A stretch of 63,628 bases of DNA from Holophagales bacterium (GTDB lineage Bacteria; Acidobacteriota; Thermoanaerobaculia; Multivoradales; Multivoraceae), in NCBI GenBank assembly GCA_009837885.1, contig VXSP01000008.1, positions 1 through 63,628 of the forward strand, in the 5' to 3' direction. Shown here in pieces: positions 52,884 to 60,435 of the stretch. The notes under the pieces were generated by a model, which worked only from the letters and a program-made list of their open reading frames with translations, had not been told where the DNA came from and did no database searches. Both the position numbers and the translations under genes were made by a program. The first letter of the stretch is position 1; every line of letters starts with the position of its first letter.

Positions 52884-53642
52884 ATGCCGCCGCAGCTCTC
52901 GATCGTCGCCCCGGTGTACAACGAGGCGGGCAACCTGGAACGACTCGTGGCGGAGACGCGCGATGCCATCGAGGCGGCCGGCCTCGACTACGAGCTGATC
53001 CTGGTCGACGACCGCAGCACGGACGGCAGCCACGACGAACTCGCCGGGCTGGCGACGGCCAACGAGCGGCTGCGAGCACTGAGTCTCGAACGCCACGCCG
53101 GCCAGTCGGCGGCGCTGCTCGCCGGGTTGCGGGCCGCCCGGGCGCCCCTGGTGGTCACGATGGACGCCGACCTGCAGAACGACCCGGCCGACATCCCGGC
53201 CATCGTCGCCCTGCTCGAGGACCATGACGTCGTTTCCGGTGTCCGGACCGAACGCCAGGACACGTTCCCGCGACGGCTTGCAAGCCGCCTCTCCAACCGG
53301 ATCCGGCGGCTCGTCCTCGGCGACCCCTGCACCGACATCGGCTGCGCTCTCAAGGGCTACCGGGCAGCCGCACTCGAAGACCTGCCCCCCTTCGACGGGC
53401 TTCACCGGTTCCTGCCCTTGCTGGCCTTGCGGCACGGCGGCAACTACGCTGAGATCCCGGTCCGACACCGCGCGCGCACGGAAGGTGCGAGCAAGTACAA
53501 CATCCGGGGCCGCTTCCTGCGCGGAGTTCTGGATCTGTTCGGCGTCTCCTGGTACCGCCGGCGCGCGGTTTCCGTCACCGTCAAAGCACTGGAGCGCTCA
53601 CCATGCCACCCGTCACACCCGACCTCATCTGGAAGGCAATAG
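52884..53642 (+). CDS. Family 2 glycosyltransferase (DPM-like)
   Basis: 252 residues from ATG 52884. GT-A fold with SIVAPVYNEAGNLERL, the nucleotide-sugar site LVDDRSTDGSHDEL, and DADLQNDPADIPAIV, as in dolichol-phosphate-mannose-type synthases. There are no C-terminal membrane helices. It overlaps the following LAB_N gene by 40 nt in another frame. Probably transfers a sugar to a polyprenyl phosphate lipid carrier. Confidence 0.88.
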   Translation: MPPQLSIVAPVYNEAGNLERLVAETRDAIEAAGLDYELILVDDRSTDGSHDELAGLATANERLRALSLERHAGQSAALLAGLRAARAPLVVTMDADLQNDPADIPAIVALLEDHDVVSGVRTERQDTFPRRLASRLSNRIRRLVLGDPCTDIGCALKGYRAAALEDLPPFDGLHRFLPLLALRHGGNYAEIPVRHRARTEGASKYNIRGRFLRGVLDLFGVSWYRRRAVSVTVKALERSPCHPSHPTSSGRQ

Positions 53643-53887
53643 GTTTCGGAGGACAGGCCCTCTTCGGCTCCCGCTTTCTCGTCCAGTGGATCGCCACCGA
53701 GCGACGCCGGCAAAGCGTCGTTCCGACCGCCTTCTGGTACCTGAGCCTCTTTGGCGGCCTGACCCTGCTGAGCTACGCCATCTCGATCAATGACCCGGTG
53801 TTCATCACCGGCCAGAGCTTCGGAGTTCTCGTCTACGTCCGGAACCTCTGGTTCGTGCATCGGCAGAGAGCAGCCGGCTCGGACTGA
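53603..53887 (+). CDS. LAB_N domain membrane protein (lipid A-like)
   Basis: 94 residues. The lipid-A-disaccharide synthase N-terminal domain signature is clear: WKAIGFGGQALFGSRFLVQWIATERRRQSVVPTAFWYLSLFGGLTLLSYA, with three hydrophobic helices. Standalone LAB_N proteins are often paired with a GT2 and an ArnT-like transferase in lipid-modification loci; here the GT2 is directly upstream with an overlapping start. Confidence 0.88.
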   Translation: MPPVTPDLIWKAIGFGGQALFGSRFLVQWIATERRRQSVVPTAFWYLSLFGGLTLLSYAISINDPVFITGQSFGVLVYVRNLWFVHRQRAAGSD

Positions 53888-53926
53888 GGCAACGAACCGG
53901 CACCCGCGCTTTGGCCAGCCCGAAAC

Positions 53927-54126
53927 CGTCCAGCCTGCCGGAGGGCCTGAGGGGCGGACTCCAGGGGACTCGGAGCGAGCGACGCCCGACGGCGCTTCAG
54001 GAACCAACGGCGCCGTGAAGCGAGCGGAGCGGAGTGAGCGCCGTCCTCTCATCATCCTCCGAAGCGCGAACGGCCCCAGGAGGCCGCCCCTCAGGTCCTC
54101 CGGCAGGCGGGTGACCCGTCAGAAGC
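53927..54126 (+). repeat. Palindromic element, copy A
   Basis: Inverted arms 53934-53967 and 54074-54107 pair at 31 of 34 positions, separated by a 106 nt core. The core aligns without gaps to that of copy B (63388-63493), sharing blocks ACTCGRAGCGAGCGACGCCC, AAGCGAGCG and AGCGCGAACGG. Flanks CGTCCAG (left) and GCGGGTG...CAGAAGC (right) are also shared. It fills the convergent gap after the LAB_N gene and its right end contains the stop codon of the TonB receptor. Confidence 0.8.
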
Positions 54127-57100
54127 TGTACTTGATGCCGAGCTGAACGATCCGGCCGTCGCCGTTCGTCGCGGTGATCACTCCGTAGTTGCGGTCGCCG
54201 ATCCGGTTGCCCGGCTGGGCGAAGTTGACCCGGTCGAAGACGTTGAACGCCTCGACGCGGAGCTGCAGCGACCGGTCGCCGCCGCCGAACGGAATGTGCT
54301 TGATCAGCGACAGGTCGACCCGTTCGAAGTCCGGACCGCGAATCGGGTTGCGACCGGCGTTGCCGCGCCGCTCGGCGGTCTCCGCCAAAGTCCGAAACAC
54401 GAAGCACTCCGTGTTGAACCACTGCTCGACCGTGTTCGGCGCTCCCGCGTTCGGGTCGCAGACCTGGTCCGGCCGCGAGGTCAGACCACGGATGTCGTCG
54501 CCGCGAACCCGGATCGGGAACGGATAGCCCGTCTGGTACTGCAGGATGCCGTTCAACTGCCAGTTGCCGAACACCCCGCGAACGAACCCGTTCCGGCCCT
54601 CGAGCGACGGCAGGTCGTAGCCGAAGCTGAGCACGAGCCGGTGCTCCACGTCGAACAGCGCCGGGCCACGCTCACGCTCCAGCGCCTTGTCGATGGAACT
54701 CAACCGCTCCAGGTCGACCGGCACGATCGGCCGCTCCTCGCCGCCGATGTTGAGCCCGGAGACATGGTCCTCCGCCTCACCGTAGGTGTACGAGAAGAGG
54801 AAGTTCAGCCCTCGCGTCGGCCGCATGCGGACGCTGGCCTGGAAGGCGTCGTACCAGGACTTGGCCACCGTGAACGTCGGCCGCACCAGGCTGAAGGCCG
54901 AGTACTGGCGCGGCCCCAGTGTGGTCTGACCGGGCTCGACGACCCGCGGATTGACCTCCATGAAGATCGGCAGGTTCCGGCCACGCGAGCCGACCCAGCC
55001 GACCTCGAGCCCGATGCTCTGGCCGAGCTGGCGCTGGTAGGTCAGGTTGTAGTGCTGGTAGTTCGGCGTCGTGAACTCGCTACCCCAGCCGATGAAGATG
55101 ATCCCCGGCGGAAACCTGGTGGGCCCGCCGGTGAGGTTGGCGAGCGGATCGGCGAGCGTCATCATCGTGGGCGGCGAGTTGAGCTGGACCAGCGGATTGA
55201 ACGGCGGCGCCAGGACCGAGTTCTGGAAGAAGTCGCCCTGGCCCGGCAGACTGTCGTGGAACAGCCCCCAGCCGAGGCGGAGACTCGAACGGCCGTTGCC
55301 CTCCGGATCCCAGACCATCGCCAGCCGCGGCGCGAAGTTGTTCGAGTCCGTGTCGTAGGTCCCCGCCGGCACTCCCGCATCGCCCGGATAGACGAGGCCG
55401 GTCGGCGCGTCGGGGAAGCGCGTCGACTGCTGGCCGGGCCGGAAACTGTTCAGCGCATCGCCCGTGTCCTCGAAGGGCTCGGCCAACTCGTACCGAAGGC
55501 CGAGGTTCAACGTCAACCGCGGCGACAACCGGAACTCGTCCTGGATGTACGCGGCGTACAGCGAGCCGTCGCCCTCGTTGATCGAGTCGGCGCCCGGGAC
55601 CGCCGTCCGGAAGAGCGCGGGCAACCCGAGCAGGAAGTCGGCCGCGGCGCTGCCGGTGTGAGTGCCGCGGAACACGAAGTCACCGTTCGGCCGGTTGATG
55701 AAGCCGATGAACATCTTCTCGTTCCGGTAGTCGATTCCCGCCTTGATCGTGTGGCGGCCGCGCAGGATCGTGAGATCCTCCGTGAACTGCTCGACTTCGT
55801 TCTCCCGCTTGACGAACGGCTGGTTCCGGTCCCCCATGCTCGGGAAGCCCGAGATCGAGAACTGCGGCAGGCCGACGGCCAGTTCGTTGATGTTGGGGAG
55901 GTTGATGCCGTAATCGGAGTTCGTCAGGCCGCTGGTGACGACCGGTTCCGCGTCGATCGCGCTCGACATCACGCGCACCTGGTTGAACACATTCGACCCG
56001 ACGGTCGCCGTGTGGGACACCATGTAGTCCTCGAGCGTGGACGCCGCCGTGTTGCCGATCGGCCGCACCGTCGGCGGCTCGAAGCGATCGGACGTGCTCC
56101 TGAGAGCGCGCACCAGCACGTTCTGCGAGTCGGCGACCCGGAAATCCAGGCGCAGCCCGAACTGGTCGCGATCGTCCGTCACGTCGGGCGAGACGATGTA
56201 GCGGCTGCCCACGTTGGGCAGCGGCATGAACTCGTTGATCACCCTGGTCGCGATCGGGCTCAGCCGGTCGGCCGGGATCACGTTGCCCGGGAAGGGCTCG
56301 CCGGTCATCGGATCGATGATCGTGCCGCCGCCCGAGAAATCGCCCATCCGCTCGGCCGCGCTCATCACCGCGATGTTCTGGGTCGTCCCGCGGGTGTTGC
56401 GGAAACCCTCGTAGTAGCCGAAGCCGAACAGCCGGTCGGTGACCAGCGGGCCGCCGATCGTGCCTCCGAACTGGTCCTGCGCGAGGGTCGGCTTCTCCTG
56501 GTCGGGCGGCGAGAAGTAATTTCGGGATTCCAGCGAGTCGTCGCGGTTGAACTCCCAGATGCTCCCCTGCAGGCTGTTGCCGCCCGACTTGGTCACCACG
56601 TTGACGATCGAACCGGCGTTCCGGCCGAACTCCGCGGTGTAGGAGTGGGTCAGGATCTTGAACTCCTCGATCGCGTCGGGCGGCGGCCGCACGACGAAGC
56701 CGGTGTTGAACGTGTCGTTGTTCGCGGCGCCGTCGAGCAGGAAGTTGTTCGACTGGTTGCGCACGCCGTTGACCGCGAAGCCGGCGGTGGCCGCGCCGAA
56801 GCCGTGGATCGCGGCGTCGGCGTCTCCGCGCGCTCCGCCCAAACGGGCCGGCGGTTCGACAACACCCGGGATCAGGGTGCCCAACTGCGTGAAGTTCCGG
56901 CCGTTGAGCGGCAACTGGACGATCTTCGCCTCATCGACGACGACGCCCAGCGTGGCGTTCGAGGTTTCGATGAGAGGCGTCTCGCCGGTGACGGTCATCG
57001 TCTCCGAGAACTCGCCCACGGAAAGCGCCATGCTGATCCGCGCGGTCTCGGCCGCCGTGACGCGGACGCCTTCGCGGCTCAACTGGACGAAGCCGTCGAG

Positions 57101-57358
57101 CGCGGCGACGACGTTGTAGTCGCCCGGCGCCAGCAGCGGCGCCGCGAAGTACCCGTCCTGCCCGGTCATCACCAGCCGGGACTGATTCGTGTCGACGTTC
57201 GTCACCGTGACGCTGACGCCCGGCAAGGCGCCGCCCTCGGCGTCCGTGACGAATCCGCTCAACTGTCCCGTCGCCTGCGCCCACGCGCCCGTGGCGCAAA
57301 GCGCAAGCACGAGTGCGACGAGACCCACCGATCGAGTCCAGCCAACCAAGTTCCTCAT
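54119..57358 (-). CDS. TonB-dependent receptor, Oar-like
   Basis: 1079 residues from ATG 57358, with GGAGG upstream; the frame is open 42 codons further but that part is not signal-like. Signal peptide (VGLVALVLALCATGAWAQ), then a carboxypeptidase-regulatory-like domain (LSGFVTDAEGGALPGVSVTVTN), a plug (IVQLPLNGRNFTQLGTLIPGV, FLLDGAANNDTFN), a large beta barrel and a terminal aromatic strand (VQLGIKYSF). Oar-like receptors import oligomers or peptides across the outer membrane; substrate unknown. The leader carries a terminator-like hairpin. Confidence 0.9.
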   Translation of the reverse strand: MRNLVGWTRSVGLVALVLALCATGAWAQATGQLSGFVTDAEGGALPGVSVTVTNVDTNQSRLVMTGQDGYFAAPLLAPGDYNVVAALDGFVQLSREGVRVTAAETARISMALSVGEFSETMTVTGETPLIETSNATLGVVVDEAKIVQLPLNGRNFTQLGTLIPGVVEPPARLGGARGDADAAIHGFGAATAGFAVNGVRNQSNNFLLDGAANNDTFNTGFVVRPPPDAIEEFKILTHSYTAEFGRNAGSIVNVVTKSGGNSLQGSIWEFNRDDSLESRNYFSPPDQEKPTLAQDQFGGTIGGPLVTDRLFGFGYYEGFRNTRGTTQNIAVMSAAERMGDFSGGGTIIDPMTGEPFPGNVIPADRLSPIATRVINEFMPLPNVGSRYIVSPDVTDDRDQFGLRLDFRVADSQNVLVRALRSTSDRFEPPTVRPIGNTAASTLEDYMVSHTATVGSNVFNQVRVMSSAIDAEPVVTSGLTNSDYGINLPNINELAVGLPQFSISGFPSMGDRNQPFVKRENEVEQFTEDLTILRGRHTIKAGIDYRNEKMFIGFINRPNGDFVFRGTHTGSAAADFLLGLPALFRTAVPGADSINEGDGSLYAAYIQDEFRLSPRLTLNLGLRYELAEPFEDTGDALNSFRPGQQSTRFPDAPTGLVYPGDAGVPAGTYDTDSNNFAPRLAMVWDPEGNGRSSLRLGWGLFHDSLPGQGDFFQNSVLAPPFNPLVQLNSPPTMMTLADPLANLTGGPTRFPPGIIFIGWGSEFTTPNYQHYNLTYQRQLGQSIGLEVGWVGSRGRNLPIFMEVNPRVVEPGQTTLGPRQYSAFSLVRPTFTVAKSWYDAFQASVRMRPTRGLNFLFSYTYGEAEDHVSGLNIGGEERPIVPVDLERLSSIDKALERERGPALFDVEHRLVLSFGYDLPSLEGRNGFVRGVFGNWQLNGILQYQTGYPFPIRVRGDDIRGLTSRPDQVCDPNAGAPNTVEQWFNTECFVFRTLAETAERRGNAGRNPIRGPDFERVDLSLIKHIPFGGGDRSLQLRVEAFNVFDRVNFAQPGNRIGDRNYGVITATNGDGRIVQLGIKYSF

Positions 57359-57378
57359 CCAGTGCCTCCTTCCGTTTT

Positions 57379-57399
57379 GCACCTCCGGCGCGGAGGTGC
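57379..57399 (-). other. Hairpin in the TonB-receptor leader
   Basis: A perfect 8 bp stem: GCACCTCC and GGAGGTGC around a 5 nt loop, 20 nt upstream of ATG 57358 on the minus strand. Its 3' arm contains GGAGG, so it holds a decoy or alternative of the ribosome site that follows. Confidence 0.45.
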
Positions 57400-57408
57400 G
57401 GGGCAACC

Positions 57409-57441
57409 AAGTCAAGAAAACCAAACGGCGTCTACACGCCG
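57409..57441 (-). terminator. Intrinsic-terminator-like hairpin in the TonB-receptor leader
   Basis: On the minus strand CGGCGT-GTAG-ACGCCG (57441-57426) is followed by TTTGGTTTTCTT. It lies about 25 nt after the predicted transcription start and upstream of the gene, where premature termination could control expression. Confidence 0.45.
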
Positions 57442-57466
57442 AACTCGGGTCAGTGGGGTCGCCGGC

Positions 57467-57475
57467 AGCATAACA
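57467..57475 (-). promoter_or_regulatory. Extended -10 promoter of the TonB-receptor gene
   Basis: TGTTATGCT on the minus strand, giving a leader of about 100 nt. Confidence 0.45.
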
Positions 57476-57516
57476 CCGTGCCAACTATGCGAAGCGACCA
57501 ACCGTGAAACGCCGTC

Positions 57517-57525
57517 TGCTACCAT
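57517..57525 (+). promoter_or_regulatory. Extended -10 promoter of the metB riboswitch transcript
   Basis: TGCTACCAT on the plus strand, about 38 nt upstream of the first riboswitch helix. No good -35 box is visible, as expected for an extended -10 promoter. Confidence 0.45.
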
Positions 57526-57560
57526 GCGTCCGCTCCGGTGCGGTTTTCCGTGGCCGGGGC

Positions 57561-57690
57561 AACTCATCGAGACCGGCTGAGGGACAGGCCCGTTGACGCC
57601 GGGGCAACCACCGGGGCTTCGCAACCCTGGGAAGGTGCCAACTCCTACGGGAGGTCCGCCCTCGGGCGGGGCTTGCCGACAGATGAGGAG
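57561..57690 (+). promoter_or_regulatory. SAM-I (S-box) riboswitch
   Basis: The conserved core is readable: CTCATCGAGACCGG, TGAGGGACAGGCCCGTTGAC, CCGGGGCAACC, then GGTGCCAACTCC and AGATGAG. P1 forms from CTCATC 57563-57568 with GATGAG 57682-57687. These match the S-box consensus segments around the SAM pocket and kink-turn. The ribosome site GAGGAG 57685-57690 overlaps the P1 3' strand, so SAM binding would hide it and repress translation of the downstream metB gene directly. Confidence 0.88.
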
Positions 57691-57696
57691 ACTCAC

Positions 57697-58878
57697 GTGA
57701 CCAAGAACCACGACCCGGCAACCCGCGCCGTCCGCGCGGCGCTCGCCACCGACGAACACCACGGCGCGGTCGTTCCGCCGCTGCATCTCTCGGCCAACTT
57801 CACGTTCGCCGGCCTGGACGGCAAGCGGCCCTACGACTACACGCGCTCCGGCAATCCGACGCGCACTGCCCTCGCCGACGCCCTCGCCGCGGCCGAAGGC
57901 GGTCATGGCGCGGTCGTCACCGCCTCCGGCATGGCGGCGGTCACCCTGGTCTGTCAGTTGCTGGACCCGGGCGACCGGATCGTCGCGGCCCACGACTGCT
58001 ACGGCGGCACCTTCCGGCTGCTCGACCGCTACCAGCAGCGCGGCCTGCTCGAAGTCGACTTCGTCGATCTGACGAACCGGCAGGCCATGGCGACGGCCCT
58101 CGCCTCCCGTCCGAAGCTGGTGCTGGTCGAGACGCCCAGCAACCCGCTGCTCCGGATCACCGACCTGGAAGCCGTCTGCCGGCACGCGAAACAGGCCGGC
58201 GCGCTGGTCGTCGCCGACAACACGTTCATGTCGCCGGCGCTCCAGCGACCCATCGAACGGGGCGCCGACGTGGTGCTCCACTCGACGACGAAGTACCTGA
58301 ACGGCCACAGCGACGTGATCGGCGGCGCGGTCATCGCGGCGACTCCGGAACTCCACGAGTTCTTCGAGGAGTGGGCGAACATGATGGGCGTGGCCGGAGC
58401 GCCCTTCGACAGCTACCTGACCCTGCGCGGCCTGCGCACCCTGCACAGTCGCCTGCGTTGCCACGAGGAGAACGCGCTCGCCGTCGTCGGGATGCTCCGT
58501 GAGCATCCAGCCGTCGAACGGGTCTACCACCCGAGCCTGCCGGACCACCCCGGCCACGACATCGCGAGCCGCCAGCAGGACGGCTTCGGCGCCATGGCGA
58601 GCTTCGACCTCCGGGGCGACACCGGCGACGTGGCCCACCTGGTCTCGCACCTGACCTGCTTCTCCTTCGCCGAGTCCCTCGGCGGCGTCGAGAGCCTGAT
58701 CTCTCATCCAGCCACGATGAGCCACGCCTCGATGACGGCGGAAGCGCGCGCCGCGGCTGGCATCAGCGACCAGCTCCTGCGACTCTCGATCGGCATCGAG
58801 CACGCGGACGACCTGGTGGCCGACCTGCGCGGCGCGCTGGACGGCGTCCTGCACCGGCCGCGGTCGGCTACGGCCTAG
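57697..58878 (+). CDS. metB: Cystathionine gamma-synthase-type PLP enzyme
   Basis: 393 residues from GTG 57697. Cys/Met metabolism PLP family: TRAVRAALATDEHHGAVVPPLHLSANF, YDYTRSGNPTR, the PLP-lysine motif VLHSTTKYLNGHSDVIGG, and SLGGVESLISHPATMSHASM. The order and the GGVESL...PATMTH pattern favour cystathionine gamma-synthase (homoserine ester plus cysteine) over O-acetylhomoserine sulfhydrylase. A SAM-I riboswitch directly upstream fits methionine biosynthesis. Confidence 0.88.
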   Translation: MTKNHDPATRAVRAALATDEHHGAVVPPLHLSANFTFAGLDGKRPYDYTRSGNPTRTALADALAAAEGGHGAVVTASGMAAVTLVCQLLDPGDRIVAAHDCYGGTFRLLDRYQQRGLLEVDFVDLTNRQAMATALASRPKLVLVETPSNPLLRITDLEAVCRHAKQAGALVVADNTFMSPALQRPIERGADVVLHSTTKYLNGHSDVIGGAVIAATPELHEFFEEWANMMGVAGAPFDSYLTLRGLRTLHSRLRCHEENALAVVGMLREHPAVERVYHPSLPDHPGHDIASRQQDGFGAMASFDLRGDTGDVAHLVSHLTCFSFAESLGGVESLISHPATMSHASMTAEARAAAGISDQLLRLSIGIEHADDLVADLRGALDGVLHRPRSATA

Positions 58879-58895
58879 CGCGGCAGCGCCGGCCG

Positions 58896-59339
58896 CTACG
58901 GCGTGGAGTCGGAGTTCGGCGCCCGACGAGGCCCGGCGTCGTCCGCGGCCTTCATGTCGATGTACCGCACCGGAACCAGGCGGTGGCCGAGCATGTCCAC
59001 GGCAGCCTGCGCCTGCTCGAGGATCACGTAGCCGAGAAGCGGTTCCGCTGCTTCGGAACCTCCGCCGTTCCCGGCGTCGAGGAAGATGACCTCGTTCGAG
59101 ACGGGCCGGAATCCTTCGATCTGGATCTCGACCGGCCAGCATGCCTCGCCACGGATCACCTCGCCGTTGGCCAACTGCAACTCGACCTCCTCGGAGCGCT
59201 GGAACGAACCGAGCCGCTCCTTCCAGGCGGTCGGCAGGATGAGCGCCCCCGCGCCCGTGTCGACCAGCATTCCGGACTCGATCGACTTGCCTTCGTCGAA
59301 CAGGTTCGTCACCCGGGTCTGCGCGATGATCCTTCCCAT
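58896..59339 (-). CDS. Retropepsin-like aspartic protease family protein
   Basis: 147 residues. One active-site motif D27-T-G-A-G (LVDTGAGALILP) and a psi-loop-like LLGYVILEQAQAAVDML, so it would act as a homodimer as retropepsins do. Bacterial members are poorly characterised. It is convergent with metB and downstream of ddl, with 10 nt between it and the ddl stop. Confidence 0.75.
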   Translation of the reverse strand: MGRIIAQTRVTNLFDEGKSIESGMLVDTGAGALILPTAWKERLGSFQRSEEVELQLANGEVIRGEACWPVEIQIEGFRPVSNEVIFLDAGNGGGSEAAEPLLGYVILEQAQAAVDMLGHRLVPVRYIDMKAADDAGPRRAPNSDSTP

Positions 59340-59349
59340 GACAGCCGCC

Positions 59350-60375
59350 TCAATCCTCTCTTCCGAACTGTACTACGCGGCGAAGCGCCAGACGGATCAT
59401 TCGGTCGCAGAGGTCCTCGAAGGAGATCCCGAAGACCGCGGCGGACTGGGGAAGGAGGCTCGTGGGGGTCATACCGGGAAGGGTGTTGACCTCGAGGCAA
59501 CAGGGGGAGCCCGCGGCGTCCAGGCGGAAGTCGACGCGGGAGAAGTCGCGGAGAGCCAGGGCCTCGTGGGCGGCGCGGGCGAGGTCGCGGAAGCGGCTCT
59601 GGAGGGCTTCGTCGATCTCGGCCGGGAAGATCTCCCGGGCGCGGCCGGGGGTGTACTTGCTGTGGAAGTCGAAGATCACGCCCGGCGCGACGATCTCGCC
59701 GACGCCCAGGGCCTGGCCGTCCAGCACGCCGACGGTGTACTCCCGCCCAGGCAGGAACTGCTCCAGGATCACCTGGTCGTCGAACGTGAGGGCCTTGCCA
59801 ACCGCCGAGTCGAGGTCGAAGAGGTCCGCCATGAGAGTCAGGCCCACCGTCGAGCCCACCCGTGACGGTTTGACGATCAGGGGCAGGCCGAGTTCTTCGA
59901 TGTCGGATTGCCGGCCCGGCCAGGTCAGCCAGTCGGGAGTCGGGATGCCGGCATCGCGAAAGCGGCGCTTGCTCCGGTCCTTGTCCATCGCGAGGCGGCT
60001 GCTCCGGGCGTCGCTTCCGGTGTAGGCGATACCCGCCGCTTCGAGTAACCCCTGGACTTCGCCGCCCTCGCCCTGGCGGCCGTGGAGCACGAGGAAGACG
60101 GCGTCGTGGCTGCCGAGTTCGCCCGCGACCAGGGAGGACAGGTCTTCTCGCACTTCCAGCTCGCGCAGCTCTGCCAGCGACGGCGGGCGGGTGCCGACGG
60201 ACCGGCCCAGACGCCGCCGCTCCAGTTCGGCGTCCAGGGGTCCCGGTTCGATCGTGTCGAAGACGGTGACGTCGTGGCCGCGGGCGCGCAGGGCGGCAGA
60301 GACCTTGGCCGCGCCGGCCAGGGCAACCGTCCTCTCCGGCGTCGAACCTCCGGTCAGAACTGCGATTCGCGCCAT
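59350..60375 (-). CDS. ddl: D-alanine--D-alanine ligase
   Basis: 341 residues. ATP-grasp enzyme that makes D-Ala-D-Ala for peptidoglycan: VLTGGSTPERTVALAGAAKV, FLVLHGRQGEGGEVQGLLEAAGIAYTGSDARSS, LPLIVKPSRVGSTVGLTLM and CCLEVNTLPGMTPTSLLPQSA. All family motifs are intact. Confidence 0.93.
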   Translation of the reverse strand: MARIAVLTGGSTPERTVALAGAAKVSAALRARGHDVTVFDTIEPGPLDAELERRRLGRSVGTRPPSLAELRELEVREDLSSLVAGELGSHDAVFLVLHGRQGEGGEVQGLLEAAGIAYTGSDARSSRLAMDKDRSKRRFRDAGIPTPDWLTWPGRQSDIEELGLPLIVKPSRVGSTVGLTLMADLFDLDSAVGKALTFDDQVILEQFLPGREYTVGVLDGQALGVGEIVAPGVIFDFHSKYTPGRAREIFPAEIDEALQSRFRDLARAAHEALALRDFSRVDFRLDAAGSPCCLEVNTLPGMTPTSLLPQSAAVFGISFEDLCDRMIRLALRRVVQFGRED

Positions 60376-60419
60376 GCCTCAACCACCGGGAGCGGATGCT
60401 ACTGCCGTTCGCCTGCCGC

Positions 60420-60428
60420 TGTTACTCT
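60420..60428 (+). promoter_or_regulatory. Extended -10 promoter of the TPR protein gene
   Basis: TGTTACTCT, exactly 7 nt before ATG 60436, predicting a leaderless transcript. Confidence 0.55.
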
Positions 60429-60435
60429 GACCGCC

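Noticed and set aside
53888..54118. tRNA or other standard RNA gene in the convergent gap
   Set aside because: No cloverleaf; the region is the palindromic element with long complementary arms.
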